Part shown: positions 1 to 13,100 of the stretch, piece after piece
Numbering within the stretch: position 1 is the stretch's first letter
Layout of the letters: every line of letters starts with the position of its first letter
From: Haliclystus octoradiatus
Taxonomy: Eukaryota; Cnidaria; Staurozoa; Stauromedusae; Haliclystidae
Assembly: GCA_916610825.1 (NCBI GenBank)
Contig: OU744452.1
Location: forward strand, 13,620,110 to 13,684,109
Direction: 5' to 3'
Length of the DNA: 64,000 nt
Notes under the pieces: model-generated
What the model was told of the DNA's origin: nothing
Databases searched by the model: none
What the model saw: only the letters and a program-made list of their open reading frames with translations
Translations under genes and position numbers: made by a program

Positions 1-1801
1 ATAGTTGTTTAAAAGATGAGAAGATATTTCACAATGGTTGACTGGTAAATCTGTGCTGACAATGCAGAATGTGATCCACTTTGACGGAAATCATTCTTTC
101 CAACATTGGGCTCACATCGTGCCTGGCTACTTATTCCCGCCAATTGTGTTCTGTAAATGTGTGTGAAAATGAAAGTGAGTCATGAGTTATGGGGAACAAT
201 AGCTATTCCATGTGTTCTTCCAGTATTATTCATATGTACTCATGTACACAATTAGCTCATAACGCTTGACAGGCGTTGGATAATGCCATAGTTTCACTGC
301 TACTCACGGGGATGGTAAACTAGAATAGCATGCAAAAGCACTCAAGCCAGTCCACTGTTAGATGCAAACCTTAAATTGCTGTGTGTTTTTTTTTTCACAA
401 ATCTTCTATAATATGAAAAGTCTGCATTTATTCAAACAACACAAAATCCTTGTAAATAAAATAGCTATTTCAGCAATTATTAAGTTGAGTTGGGTTTGCG
501 ACTTCAAATGTTTATTTTTGTCTTAAATAATCTTGGTTGCTAATGCAATAATAAGTTGCGTGATATGATCACGGCATCTATTGAGCATCCGTCCATAACG
601 ACACGATTTTCGAATATTTCGTCCTCACAAAGGAATTCTCGATAGCTGTCGTGATCTTATCACGCTCACTCATCGTGATACAAATTTTTGAAGTATAACG
701 TCATTTAAAATTTCATTCCCCATTTTTCATTCAACTTTTCATTCCCCGTTTTTCAAGACTTCAAGTTCTCACTTATTCAAATGAATATTTCTTAAAAAAT
801 ACTTATCCGTTTATCGAAAAAAAAACTGGGCAAAGTAATCAAGGCAGTCAGCACAACAAGTCAAGGTAAAAAATGTTTATTATTTATTTTATGAGTTGAC
901 CCTATTGGTTTACCTTGAAACCATGGGGACTGTTTTCCTCTCAGTGTTGTCCCACATTGTCAGTTGTGATGACGTCCTGTCGAAATGAAATTGGTATGCA
1001 TGTTGAGTCAAATTTTATTTTTAAAATCTCACTATCGCATTTTATAGACTGTGTAGGGTGGAAGTTTGAAAGTTAGTCTTGTGATAATAAGGAATTTACC
1101 TGAATCGCGCAGGTAGATTGATTTTCCTCCTGTTTCTCAGAGCAGTGACATCTAAATGAAACATGAGAAGACTATATTAGGTTTATTTCATTATATGAGC
1201 CAACGGAAATGTGGACTTTATTCTACTGGCCGTAACTTGATTGATTGTTGCAGAGTTGATGAGGGGTCACTGTAGTGAAACTTGAACTGGGACAGGCAGC
1301 GTGAAAAAGGGCACGTTTCAAAATTTGTCCCATAATGGCTCCAGCACCATATATTGGCAGATATTGGTCCATAATCATTTTGCCATAAGAAGCTGCGCCA
1401 ACGAACAAATTTAAATTTTCGGTGACAAACCCTGAGCAATTAGCGTTTAATTACAATCCTTGTGCGAGATACATCATAATAAAAAGTATTACACTATTTT
1501 GAATAGAGCAATTGCTACTCCGCATTGTGAGGGCAGGGGTCAATGCTGTCCTCTTTGTCCGAATGGCTCTGGCGCCATTAGAGTTGATGATACTAAGTAC
1601 AGGTTGACAAAGCCTGTATCAAGCTTATTTATATTTCAGCCATTTATCCAATTTGATATATTTCGATTTTTGTTGTTGATCTACTTACCATTGGTTGAAA
1701 AACTGTCTCTTTTTCTGTTGATATCTGTGAAATATATTAAATGAAACATAGCAAGATTAATTACCTGTTTATTAAAATACAATAAGTCAACAGAAATAAG
1801 G
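1..1801. other. No gene recognised
   Basis: AT-rich stretch in which I find no exon with convincing splice sites and no recognisable protein similarity. The longest open frames are short and lack family motifs. Confidence 0.5.
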
Positions 1802-2820
1802 TCATCAGCCGTCGTCAGTACTGCTCAGTGAACAAGGGACTGACTTAGCGTGCTATAACTAATTCGTCACATGAAAAATACATCTATAACAATAATAATA
1901 AGAAAAATTGATGCTTTGTGAATTGCTCTTTTATATACACTTGTTCCTACCTCCGCCACCAATTTCCTCATTCTCGCTACTGCTTTCAGAGCTCTGACGA
2001 ACACTACCAGGATAGAAGGAGTCCAATTCGGTGTTTTTCTTTCATTTACATCCCATGTCTGGCAGTTGTAGAGAACAATTGGTAGGACATACACATTAAA
2101 GACCCTAACTCTGTTTGTACTTAATATGATATTTCCTAAGGCCATCAGCCGTCGTCAGTACTGTTCAGTGAACAAGGGACTGACTTAGCGTGCTATAACT
2201 AATTCGTCACATGAAAAATACATCTATAACAATAATAATAAGAAAAATTGATGCTTTGTGAATTGCTCTTTTATATACACTTGTTCCTACCTCCGCCACC
2301 AATTTCCTCATTCTCGCTACTGCTTTCAGAGCTCTGACGAACACTACCAGGATAGAAGGAGTCCAATTCGGTGTTTTTCTTTCATTTACATCCCATGTCT
2401 GGCAGCTGTAGAGAACAATTGGTAGGACATATACATTGAAGACCCTAACTCTGTTTGTACTTAATATGATATTTCCTAAGGCCATCAGCCGTCGTCAGTA
2501 CTGTTCAGTGAACAAGGGACTGACTTAGCGTGCTATAACTAATTCGTCACATGAAAAATACATCTATAACAATAATAATAAGAAAAATTGATGCTTTGTG
2601 AATTGCTCTTTTATATACACTTGCTCCTACCTCCGCCACCAATTTCCTCATTTTCACTACTGCTTTCAGAGCTCTGACGAACACTACCAGGATGGAAGGA
2701 GTCCAATTCGGTGTTTTTCTTTCATTTACATCCCATGCCTGGCAGTTGTAGAGAACAACTGGTAGGACATACACATTGAAGACTCTAACTCTGTTTGTAC
2801 TTAATATGGTATTTCCTGCC
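1802..2820 (-). repeat. Three tandem 340-bp copies of a LINE 3' end
   Basis: Three head-to-tail copies start at 1802, 2142 and 2482, exactly 340 bp apart, each opening with TCATCAGCCGTCGTCAG. Copies 1 and 2 differ at only a few bases (for example C/T near 1824 against 2164), so the duplication is young. On the minus strand each copy encodes the same peptide with the motif RVFNVYVLPIVLYNCQTWDV, the usual C-terminal end of a LINE reverse-transcriptase protein. The third copy continues into extra upstream coding sequence to 2990. Seen: repeats and peptide. Inferred: local tandem duplication after insertion. Confidence 0.85.
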
Positions 2821-2990
2821 AGGTAATGGTGATATTTTGAGAAAGCTGTATTTGCAAGCTGCTTTCTGTGTGCTATTTCTTGTTGAATGTCAATGAAGGA
2901 ACCTAAAACTTTCCATAGATTTTTTTGTTCTTCTGTTATTTGCTGCCTTCTCTCAGCCTTTTCCCCCATTTTCTTTCTGTTTGTTGCCAT
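2547..2990 (-). pseudogene. LINE reverse transcriptase C-terminal fragment
   Basis: An open frame of 147 codons contains LGSFIDIQQEIAHRKQLANT followed by RVFNVYVLPVVLYNCQAWDV. This matches the segment after the catalytic palm in non-LTR retrotransposon reverse transcriptases, in which an L-G-S-x-I-D and an R-x-x-x-N-x-Y-V-L-P-V-L-L-Y motif precede the C-terminal tail. No YxDD catalytic motif is present, so this is a 5'-truncated element end and not a functional enzyme. It is the source unit of the adjoining 340-bp tandem. The exact LINE clade is not resolved. Confidence 0.7.
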
Positions 2991-4185
2991 ATATACTTCT
3001 GTTAAGATTTAGATCCACTGCTGGTCATTAAAAACTAGATCATCAACATGTACAGCAATAATAGTTTGAGTATCGTGCTGTGTATCGGTTTTATTTGTTG
3101 TTCTTAACCGACTTGATCTCACTGAAATGTTAGATCAGACTTGACGATAGCAGGAGTCGCATGAGTATGACTGAGATTTTCCAGACAAATACTGGCACTT
3201 GATAGTAAATGTCGTACAATATGTAATTCACTGTAAATATGAATAAATACAAATCATTAATTACTATAAAATACAAAGCTAATCATAAATCTAAATATCG
3301 AACGTTGCGTTAATGCTTATCTCGGTCTGCTTCCCACGGACTCTGCTTTCTTCCTTCTTCTTTCTTCCCTCTTCTGTTCTTCCTTCTAATGATGCTCCCT
3401 CGATGACTGCTCGTATACTGACTTAAATTTACTGTTAACATATATTTATACTTACTTTCTATTTCTAAACATACAAAAATCTTTGTCATGATTCGATTGT
3501 TTACAGGATTAAGATTATTGTCTATGATTAATTGCTCATAAAATACTAGTTAAATACAAAGGATATAATTACGCGTGACGAGGTAAATAAACAAAGTTTG
3601 ATGCAATTTTATATGCTAACTCTAATATAAATTAACGGAACAAAATGTCTATTAAAGTTTCTCAAGACATGTATGAAACATCTTTCTCAACGCTATGATT
3701 AAGGTTATAAAAGGCTATAATGGAAAACTATAAATTCTATATAAAATGTCAATACTAAATGATGCTATAAATATAATGTTTATGATAATATTAAAAGTTA
3801 TTAGGAAATTCTATGCAAATGGACAGTTTATTTCCAACATATCGTTAATAACGAGTACGCAATTATCTGTCTTGCATTGCTCAAATCCAATACCTTTTAA
3901 AAATCCTCAAAGTAACGTATTTCAACTTTTGGGTGATTGTTTTAATCCATACTGTTGTACCATTATGTATGTTCAATTAATTAAATAATAATTATATTTA
4001 AAAGAAGTATAACTTGTAGATCAAGAGAAGCATAAAATACAACACCTGTTATTCATAACCGCACTTAGACTGATCTTTATGATCTACAACAACAACCATG
4101 TGCCCGCACCCTAACCGCAAGTCATACCACACATACATACATAGATATATTGAGATGATGTACAAGATTCTCTGTTCCAAGTTTT
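2991..4185. other. No gene recognised
   Basis: AT-rich spacer with a pyrimidine-rich run near 3330-3390. Open frames such as 3746-3988 have no recognisable motif and biased AT composition, so I do not call them. Confidence 0.45.
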
Positions 4186-5710
4186 ATAGATCCATGTAAA
4201 TAGATTCATCTAATTTTCCATTAAAATAAAAGCTGTAACTACAACCATTTGATGAATGATCATTTTCTTCTTAATAGCCAAAGCAAACAATGTACGTAAT
4301 GTGTTAAATCTAATACCAGGTGCAAATGTTTCATGGTAATCAATCCCAAACATCTGTGAGTAACCTTAAGCTACTAAACAAGCTTTAAATTTCTCAATCT
4401 CACCATTCTTTTCTTTTACCTTGAATACCCATCTGCATCCAATAGCAATTCTATTTACAGGAAGCTTAACTAAATCCCAAGTATTCATTTCATCAAGTGA
4501 GTTGTATTCATTGTCGACTGCCTCTTTCCATTTCATAGCTTCATCCCAATTTAGAGCTTCATCAATATTTTGTGGTTCAGTAATTCCACTTGTAAAACAT
4601 AAATAATGAGAAGAATTATAATCTGCTATATTTAAACATTCTAGGGTATTTACATCTTCTCCAGATACCCATTCTCTAAATCTTTTTGGCTATGTTCTCT
4701 TCTTGGTTGAATGAGCGCTAACATCAACAGCAGTTTCATTATTAATAGATGATGGAGATAATTTTTTTATCATTATTTTCATCATTATTTGGCTAACCAA
4801 CAGCAGGAGCAGTAAAATTCATATCTATTATTGCTCCATCAGTATTACCAGAATCATTCTTATTTCAAGATACATCTCTCCTAACAGTAATTGTTTGTTT
4901 TACCTCATTCCATAAGCGATATTAGCATGCGTTCCATTGTCGTAACCAACAAATCTTGATTTAACAGATTTACAATCAAGCTTTCTCCTAGATGGCTTTG
5001 ACTCATAAACAATGCAGCCAAAATTCCATCTATTCGCATTAAGTTTGGCTTTTTGCCATACCAGCATTCATTTGGAGTATTTCTTACAAATGCTGCAATA
5101 TGAACAGACCCAAAAACATTTTGAAAGTCCTGCACATAATAACTTGGCTAAAGAAATTTCTTGTAAATTTCTATTTATACGTTCGGCAATGCCATTTTGC
5201 TGTGGCAAATATGCAGCGGTAGACTCGTATCTGATACATTGCTCTAGTAGATCATTTTTAAAATCGTTGATACATATTCGCCGCCTCTGTCACTCCTAAA
5301 TGCCTTTATTTTGTGACCACATTAATTTACAGCTTATGCTTCCAAAGCTTCAAATGCCTCAGATTTATGTTTTGTAAAGTATACTTTACAACAGCGTTTA
5401 TAATCATCTATGAAGGTGATAAAATATATTGCACCTCCTATTGAATTCTCAGACATAGGATCACAAACATCAGAATGTATTAACTCCAATTTATATTTTG
5501 ATTGGATTTCATTATTCAATAGAAGGGAAGTCGATGCTGCTTAGCCATGACGCAACTTTCACAGAAATCAGGTTCGATGCTACCCAGAGCCCCTACACCT
5601 TTAGCTAAATCCACAACTTCCTTTATACGATTTGTGCTTGCATGCCCCAAGCATCGATGCCATGAATCAGTAAATACTATCCACCATAAGGTGTAAGCTT
5701 TGACTGTTCT
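4186..5710 (-). mobile_element. Degenerate Ty1/copia retrotransposon polyprotein
   Basis: Read on the minus strand, the pieces come in copia order. First is a GAG-pre-integrase zinc region near 5525-5700 (WHRCLGHAS, then [14 protein letters not shown]). Next is an integrase core near 5334-5519 ([20 protein letters not shown], then YFITFIDDY). A later integrase part is at 4905-5135 (RNTPNECWYGKKPNLMRI). Last comes the start of the reverse transcriptase at 4190-4610 (GCRWVFKVKEKNGEIEKFKA, then FGIDYHETFAP). In-frame stops and frameshifts break the chain, for example a stop after FKACLVA near 4370. The catalytic YVDD region and RNase H are missing, and I found no LTRs. Integrase-before-RT order separates copia from gypsy. 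It is a dead partial copy. Confidence 0.85.
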
Positions 5711-6912
5711 TCAACATAATCATCAACATCAATCTGTTTGAAAAAAACGATCCTCCACAAAGGTCAAAGTCTTTTGAGCTTCTTCCGTCAGATTTCTTTC
5801 AAACCAAGCGGAAACAAGCATATAATTTTAGAGCCATAGACTGAAAAATATCAAGTTATGTTTTGACTGCTGTGCCGTCTGCTGCCTTGAATACATGTTA
5901 GATAAGTCAAGTTACAGAAAAATTATAAGCCTGTAGCTTTGGATACATTGGATTAGTACTTCCATCAGAATTCTGACTGTTGAAATGTGTAGGACATTTC
6001 TGTCTTCTATGCCTTAAGTTCTTAATAAAAAATGTATAAAAAAATGTTAGTGAAGCTGTAGGCTAAGCAGATCCAATTTGATAATTTAATTAACTTATAT
6101 CCAACCAAGATATGAAATAAACATATCTCATCAGTTAAAAATAATTGCATATATACAGACCTGTCAAGTTATCAATTTGAAAATGAGTGAGTGATGTCGG
6201 ACTATAGGGGCCCCCAAAATGGTTTTTAGAATTATTTCATTGCAAGCTCTCTGAGTGCACTCTGGAATAACTGAAAACGAACCGTTTGACACTCAAGTAT
6301 CCATTGAAAAACATAGGCAAAGTACTACGATATAGGGAATTCAGCATTTTAAATTGAATATTTGAACAAAAATTTTAAAAGATAATTCCTTACAGGACAA
6401 TAAAAGTAGAATAAAACAAGGGTATGGCATCAAATGTTTCAAAGAACATAGACATTAGTTACATAATCTATACGTTGTAAAATCCATGAACAATTCATGA
6501 ATGTTTGAAATTGTAATTGTTAGCTTTATTTGTCTTGATTGTCACTTTTGGATGAATGTAATTTGTTGTAATTTCAATGTTCCACCTATTACTTTCTTCA
6601 ATAGTTGTTTAGGGGGGTTAAATGTCATAACCTCCGCCAACTTGACTGTTAAAATTGAAAGAAAGTGTACATTCCATTGAAATGCTTGATCTGAATGGTG
6701 TATTTTGTAGAGTACTGCTATTAACAATAGCTTTTACTTTGTATGAATATTTATTTAATGTTAAAATTTCCAACTGATCAGAAAAATTGAAAGATGAATA
6801 ACACAAAAGAGCCAACAATGATGATATCACACTTGTTTTATAGACAAAATTAATGAATAACGATTTGTAAACAAATAGAAAATATGCCATGGTAGTAATA
6901 CATCCGATGGCT
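5711..6912. other. No gene recognised
   Basis: The first few hundred bases may be further decayed Copia sequence. The rest is AT-rich with only short frames lacking motifs. A minus-strand AATAAA near 6530 could serve as the polyadenylation signal for the candidate exon at 6913-6999. Confidence 0.4.
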
Positions 6913-6999
6913 TCAGTTCAGTTCAAGTTCAGACCATTTTGCTTCAAATTCTCTAGATTCCTCACATTGCTGAATTGTAGCTTTAACATCAATTGCAAT
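6913..6999 (-). CDS. Candidate 3'-terminal exon of an unidentified minus-strand gene
   Basis: On the minus strand an acceptor (AAATTTAG) is followed by 28 codons and a TGA. The peptide is charged and protein-like (AIDVKATIQQCEESREFEAK, then WSELELN). I do not recognise the family. The exon lies about 200 bp from the first visible NSUN6 exon on the other strand, and I found no upstream partner exon, which would have to lie inside or beyond NSUN6. It could be a chance frame, a relic, or a real overlapping gene. Confidence 0.3.
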   Translation of the reverse strand: MAIDVKATIQQCEESREFEAKWSELELN

Positions 7000-7199
7000 C
7001 TAAATTTAATAAATTAATTCACAAAGTCAATGAAAACGGGGGAAAACGCTCCAAAATTTCATAGCTTTTTGCTATGAAATTATCCATGTTTTTACATGAA
7101 TAACATTATTCTCAATTGATACTACTTTGTTGTCATTTTGAACAGCTTTTATTGTTGTTAATGGGTAATGTATGTGGCTTTGCTTGTCTATATTTTCAG

Positions 7200-10100
7200 G
7201 TTACAGTTCACAAGCATCGATTTCAAAGATCATTTTCTGTTTGCCCTCATCCGATTCTCTCAGATGTTCTTAGTATAACTTGTACATCTGATTCCTTCTC
7301 AAAAATCATTCATCGATCACAAGCTACAGTTGGTTTAAAATGTGGAAATGCTGTACTGCGTGGGGCAGATGTTTATGCCCCTGGTATAATGGGATGTAAT
7401 TCAGGTATTGCAGTTTAGTAGTATATCCCCTTTTATGGTTGAGTTATTTATTATTTTACAAACGGCTGAGTGTGATACTCATAGTTCCCCTGCGAAAACT
7501 GTTCAGGAGCTCATGAACAGTTCATAAACAGTTCATGAACGTTAAATAGCCCCAATCTTCATGAACAGTTCATGAATTGTTCAGAGAGTTTCATGAACTG
7601 TTCATGAACTGTTTAGGAAGGCTCACAAACTCTTCCTGAAAAGTTTATGAGCAGTTCAGGAAAATTGGGGCCATTTAAAGTTCATGAACTATTCTTTAAC
7701 TGTTTTTCGCAGGGGTGTAGCTGACAGACTGAGTTTGTTGCGATAGGCTAAATTGACAACATTACCATTCTGTGAAATATTGCTACATCAGTATAATAAT
7801 CCATACAAATTATGCTCCAGCTTCTGTACTTGCTAATTATAAACTGTTTGTTAACTTGTTACATACTGCCTTTACTGTATGAATAATGATGATAGTTATG
7901 ATGAATTGATCATGATATGTGACTGCAGTTTGAAGATTATCAATAGATAATTTCATTCTGCAATACATGGAGTTCCTCACATATCTGATCAGGCTGAATA
8001 TTGTGTATTATAATTTAATAGGTTTATTGGTTGGTGATAAAGTATCAATATACTCTGACATCCAAGGAAAGTGCAGAAAAGGACTCATGAAGAAATTTGA
8101 TGGTGAAAAGGTCCATGTTGGTAATGGCATTGCCATGGTGTCGAGGGCAGATTTATTTCAAAGTAAAATTCAAAGGTAATATTTAGAAACATAATTACTT
8201 GACTGCTAAACAATCATTTCCTGGGTCCAATGAAGTTCCTATCCCTAGCCTTAGAATATTTTTTGATTTAATTTGTACTGTCCAGGAATACATAATGAAC
8301 ATTTAACAGAACTGTATGCACACACAAAAGATTAACAGGAATTGGACTCTATTTGTTGATTGAATTTATCTCTCTTTCTATGAACACTAAACATCCTCTT
8401 AGAATTGCAGACTCAGCCACAGCAGAATAATTAACTGCGTCTATGAACTTTTCATGAACTTCTTATAAACAGTACAAACTGTTCATGAAGTTTACGAACA
8501 TTCATGAACTGTTCATTCTTACAGTTTTTTAGTATTAGTTGTAGTTAGATTCACCATATTTACATTATGTATTTATACTATTCCATTATCATAAGGCCCC
8601 ACTCAAAATCACGTATGTGAGTGGGCCCCCCTATTCAAAGATTAAATTTCATTCCTTCATTCATTCATGAACTTTACGAACATTCATGAACTGTTCCTGA
8701 ACTTCACAAATATTCATAATATGTCCATGAACACGTTATAAACAGTTCATGAATGTTAAATAGTCTGTTTTTATGGAAGATTTTCATGAATTGTATCTGA
8801 TGGACAACTGTTCACGAACCTTATTGGGTCATTTAGCATTCATGTACTGTTTCCACGATAATATGAGACGGTATCGCTCTACCGAAGACACCCATACCAC
8901 TCACCTAGAAATTTCTAGAGGAGTGGCTCTTTTTGCTGAGAGCAATGATGTTAACCGCTCCTTATTGATCTCAGCTGCTACACTGCAGATCAATTTCGAC
9001 AGATTTCATTGCAGATAGGCCTCGATTGTCAATGCGCCACAGCTACTCACAATGCAATTCCCTCTAGACCATTCCATCCGCCATCCTCAGATGGTACTCA
9101 TTTGATGTTTTAGATAAAGTCCATGTCGAGTTGACCTTTGGGGGATTTGAACCACAGTCGATCAGTTACGATCTGATCTGAATTTCGGCTGGTCTACCAT
9201 CTGAGCTAATCCCCCCTAATTGTTTTCACAGGGGTGGTGCAAGTACTTTTGATAGGATGATCTGTGTAATAACATTTGCATGTTCATTGGTAATGATCTC
9301 TCTTTTTAGTGGAATTGGTATTAAAGTAACAGAATCAATCTACAATAACCCCTCTTTTGAATGCTTACAAGCGGACATATTTTACCCTCAAAATCTTCCA
9401 TCAGCTGTGATTGGCCATGCGATGGGTTTGAAATCTGGAAGTGTCGTCTTGGATATGTGTGCTGCCCCAGGTTAGTAATGTTATACTGTACATTGAGATC
9501 TTGATATTTCTGTCAATCCTTTGGATTAGAGTTAGATAATTTTATTATATCAGGGGTAAATGTAGCCTGCACACCAGCCCTGAGGTTTTTTCTGAAACCT
9601 TAGGGTCTGTGAACTAATGTGTGATTTTCAGCCTAACAAGTTCCTATGAGTTTGGGATATAATTTATGCATTTTGTCGTATTATCATTAAGATCATTGTC
9701 GCGGCTGATAACTATGACTTGTTTGACAAAGACTTGAGATTTTATGACAATTGATGTTTTGGTACAGTGTGTGAATTGGGGTATGAATAATTTACCAAAT
9801 TTATATAGATGCTATTTCGATGGGCCGAAAATTACACATTAGTTCACAGACCCTATGATTTTAGAAACAAACCTCGGGACTGGTACACATGCTAGGATAA
9901 ATGATATAGCTAGTGCGTACTATGAATCACCTTCAACACGTAATAACATGTAAGATTTTTTTACAATGGCTGTTATGAAGAAGTTTGTTACCCAAAATAC
10001 ATCAAACGTATAAATCAGATTTTTTGTAAGAAAAAATTTACTGCTCCAGTTACCACTACCATATTGCATTAAAAAGTTGGTAAAATGGCGGATAATTCGA

Positions 10101-13100
10101 TAAAAGTGATACGAATTCTAGAAATTGAATGGCTTTATCTCTTGCTCTTGTGTTGTATCATCAATTGCAATTTTTTTATTTAGGTGGTAAAACATCCCAT
10201 TTTGCTTCAATGGTTGGTTCTAATGTAAGTATTAATACTGATAAACAGTGTAACCCGCTTATACACGTCAAAATCACCAACAGTTTTCATTGCATTTAGC
10301 GGTATCCATATTTCATTTATCCAAAAATTGTTAAACGCAAACAACAAAATAGTTTATAGGGTTTCATAGCCATCATCATCATCATCGTCATTTATTCGGA
10401 AAAACCTTAAGTCATCGATAGCTTTTTTCAAAGTACTGATAAATGTTGGGTATAGTAAACAGGATGGAGAACTAAGGCTGAATGAAGAAGTGAATGAAGA
10501 ACACTTCAACAATGACTTTTACATCAAGTCAAGCCATCGCCATTTATTTTAAAAGGCTTGTTAAAATATTAAAAAAATGTTCTCTACAATGTTCTCTTGA
10601 AACTTTATAACTCAATTTAATGCTCCTGCAAATAATTGAACCCCACCCAGACCCTGCGGGATGATGTGCAGAACCCTAACCAGTACACTGAGGCCTTTCT
10701 CTGCAAACTTCTATTAAAAACTTAATACTCAACTCAGGGCTCCTGCATGGGATTGAAACACAGATTCTGGGTGCTGTTTACTATAAATGAAGAACTGAGG
10801 GCTGAATCTAATTCTATGGGTGAATATTAATTGATTGATCCAGACTGCAGATGAGCTGGACTTTCACATTATTTCATCAAAATCTCACTTGAGCTTATTA
10901 CACTGTACAATATGAAATAACCATTAGTGAATGTTAGCAATGTAAATCTTTCCTATACGCATAATTGAATACATAAGGAATTAAATTATAGCATTGTTAC
11001 GATATGCATTATCTACAAACACGCTACGTACATAAGATGATATAATTAAAGCGAGGCTCACTCAGACGATAACAACTGTAGTCATCACTATTTTAATGAA
11101 CTTTTGTTATAGAAATTTCATGAAAGTTACACCTGGGTTCAACAAAAATTGGAATCCTTTAATCTTGGAATTCCATTATGCAAGAGCAAGTTTGCCCCTG
11201 CGAAATACAGTTCATGAGTTCATGAGCAGTCCATGGACGTTGAGTGGCCCCAATTTTCATGAACTGTTCATTAACTATCCGTGAAGGTCATGAGCTGTTC
11301 ATAAACAGTCCATGGACAGTTCATGAAAATTGGGACCATTTAACGTTCGTGAACTGTTTATGAACTCCTGAACTGTTTTGCAGGGGCCAGATCCCGGTTA
11401 GTTTAGTTTTCCTTGTTTGTTTTTTTTTCTGGACTACATTTCACAGTGGAAATAATGTTTTGTGCCAATAGATTAATTTGATACCAGATTTTCTAGATTA
11501 TGTCTATAATGTTATTTTGATTATCTAGGGTTGTGTTTATGCTATCGACAAAGGTGAAAAGAAAGTTGGAAAAATGGATTCTACATGTAAATCATTGGGT
11601 TTAAACAATGTCAGAGCATTTGGATATGACAGTACAAAGCTATGTTGTGATAACTCAGGTTGGTAGTTTCAGAAGTAGCCATAGATACCAACCAAATCCA
11701 GGCAAGTGGACTATAACTTGGGGTGTTATATGTCTATAAGCATTGGTCAATTCGCTTGTCAGGCTTGGATGATAAAAGATTAAAAGTTGTATCATCTTTG
11801 GACTACTGTACAACTTACTGAGGCCTGATTCATACATCTGTTCTGTACATGTGCCGATCCTATTATGCTCTAATCAAAAGTCAAAGATCGACTTCAAAAT
11901 GGCATACGGAACAGAACAAGAATGCCTTTAGTAATTGGGTTATGTCCAGGTGTTCCATGGGTTTTCTAACTGTTGAGATAGATGACATACTATTATTACC
12001 AATATTAATCTACATATAGGCTTTGATAATAACTAGCATAAATTAGCATATTTAGCCATTGTAATTCCCAGACTCCTAAGACCACATGGTCCAGTTTTGT
12101 AGAAGTAGCCATGATTATATAAACATGATTTATTAAATAAAAGTTACATTTGAGAAACATTACACTAACCCGTTTCAAACGACTCCATTGGGCGTGAATT
12201 CATGCATGAAATTTCTAGAATAGTATCTGAAACTAAATTATTCATATAGTCGATCTGAAGGTGTTCTCAACAGAAATAGGATCGGTACATGTATATAATG
12301 GCGTATGAACCAGACCTTAATATCCCTTAAAGTGTATATGTTGCCGTTTGGGACGCAACAGATTTAGGTAGAACTTTTTTTCTATCTGTACATGTAACTG
12401 TTGGGATTTTGCATAGCACAGCGTTTTCTCTGTCAAAATTGACCTTGAACATGGGATTTTGGAGAACACTAACACAAGCAACATAAACTGTAATTAACTT
12501 ACATTCAATAAATAACTTATTGCATAGGGGGAATGCTAAGCTTGTGTGTATTCCATTTCATCTATTATCCAATAAGCACCTGGCATCAGCTTGTATTGCT
12601 CCATGCTTATACCTTGCAGGAATTTATAGTTAACAATACATCCAATAATTTATTTATTATTTTTCACATCAATAATTTTTTACTTTCAATAATCACCTGG
12701 CATCAGTTTGTATTCTGACTTAATTGATTTATTAAAACCTTTGTATGATTGATCTCGTGTTTTGTACGATAAAATGTAGTTGGGTAATTTTGTAACCATT
12801 CTAAATAACATGCAACAACTATAACAACAATGTGATTAGACATTATATATTTAAATTTATATAAAGTATTTTCGCTGCCCTTCGGTAGCTTCTTCAGTCA
12901 TATTTAAACTTTCTTTTTAATAGATGGAATTATTTCTGTTTTTTGATGTCGAATGTCGAATCTTCAATAGAACAAAATACAAAAAAAAGAAACAATTCGA
13001 TCTATTAAAAAGAAAGTTTAAATATGACTGAAGAAGCTACCGAAGGGCAGCGAAAATACTTTATATAAATTTAAATATATATTATCTAATCACACTGTTG

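Noticed and set aside
1223-1408. Minus-strand frame with SSSFTTVTP, reminiscent of the PPSFTTVRVNT segment in the missing NSUN6 N-terminus
   Set aside because: Wrong strand for this NSUN6 gene, match limited to about six residues, and no supporting splice sites.
9120-9217. tRNA gene
   Set aside because: The A- and B-box-like sequences belong to a repeated SINE; the tRNA fold is degenerate (weak T stem) and the same block recurs at 42 and 52 kb.
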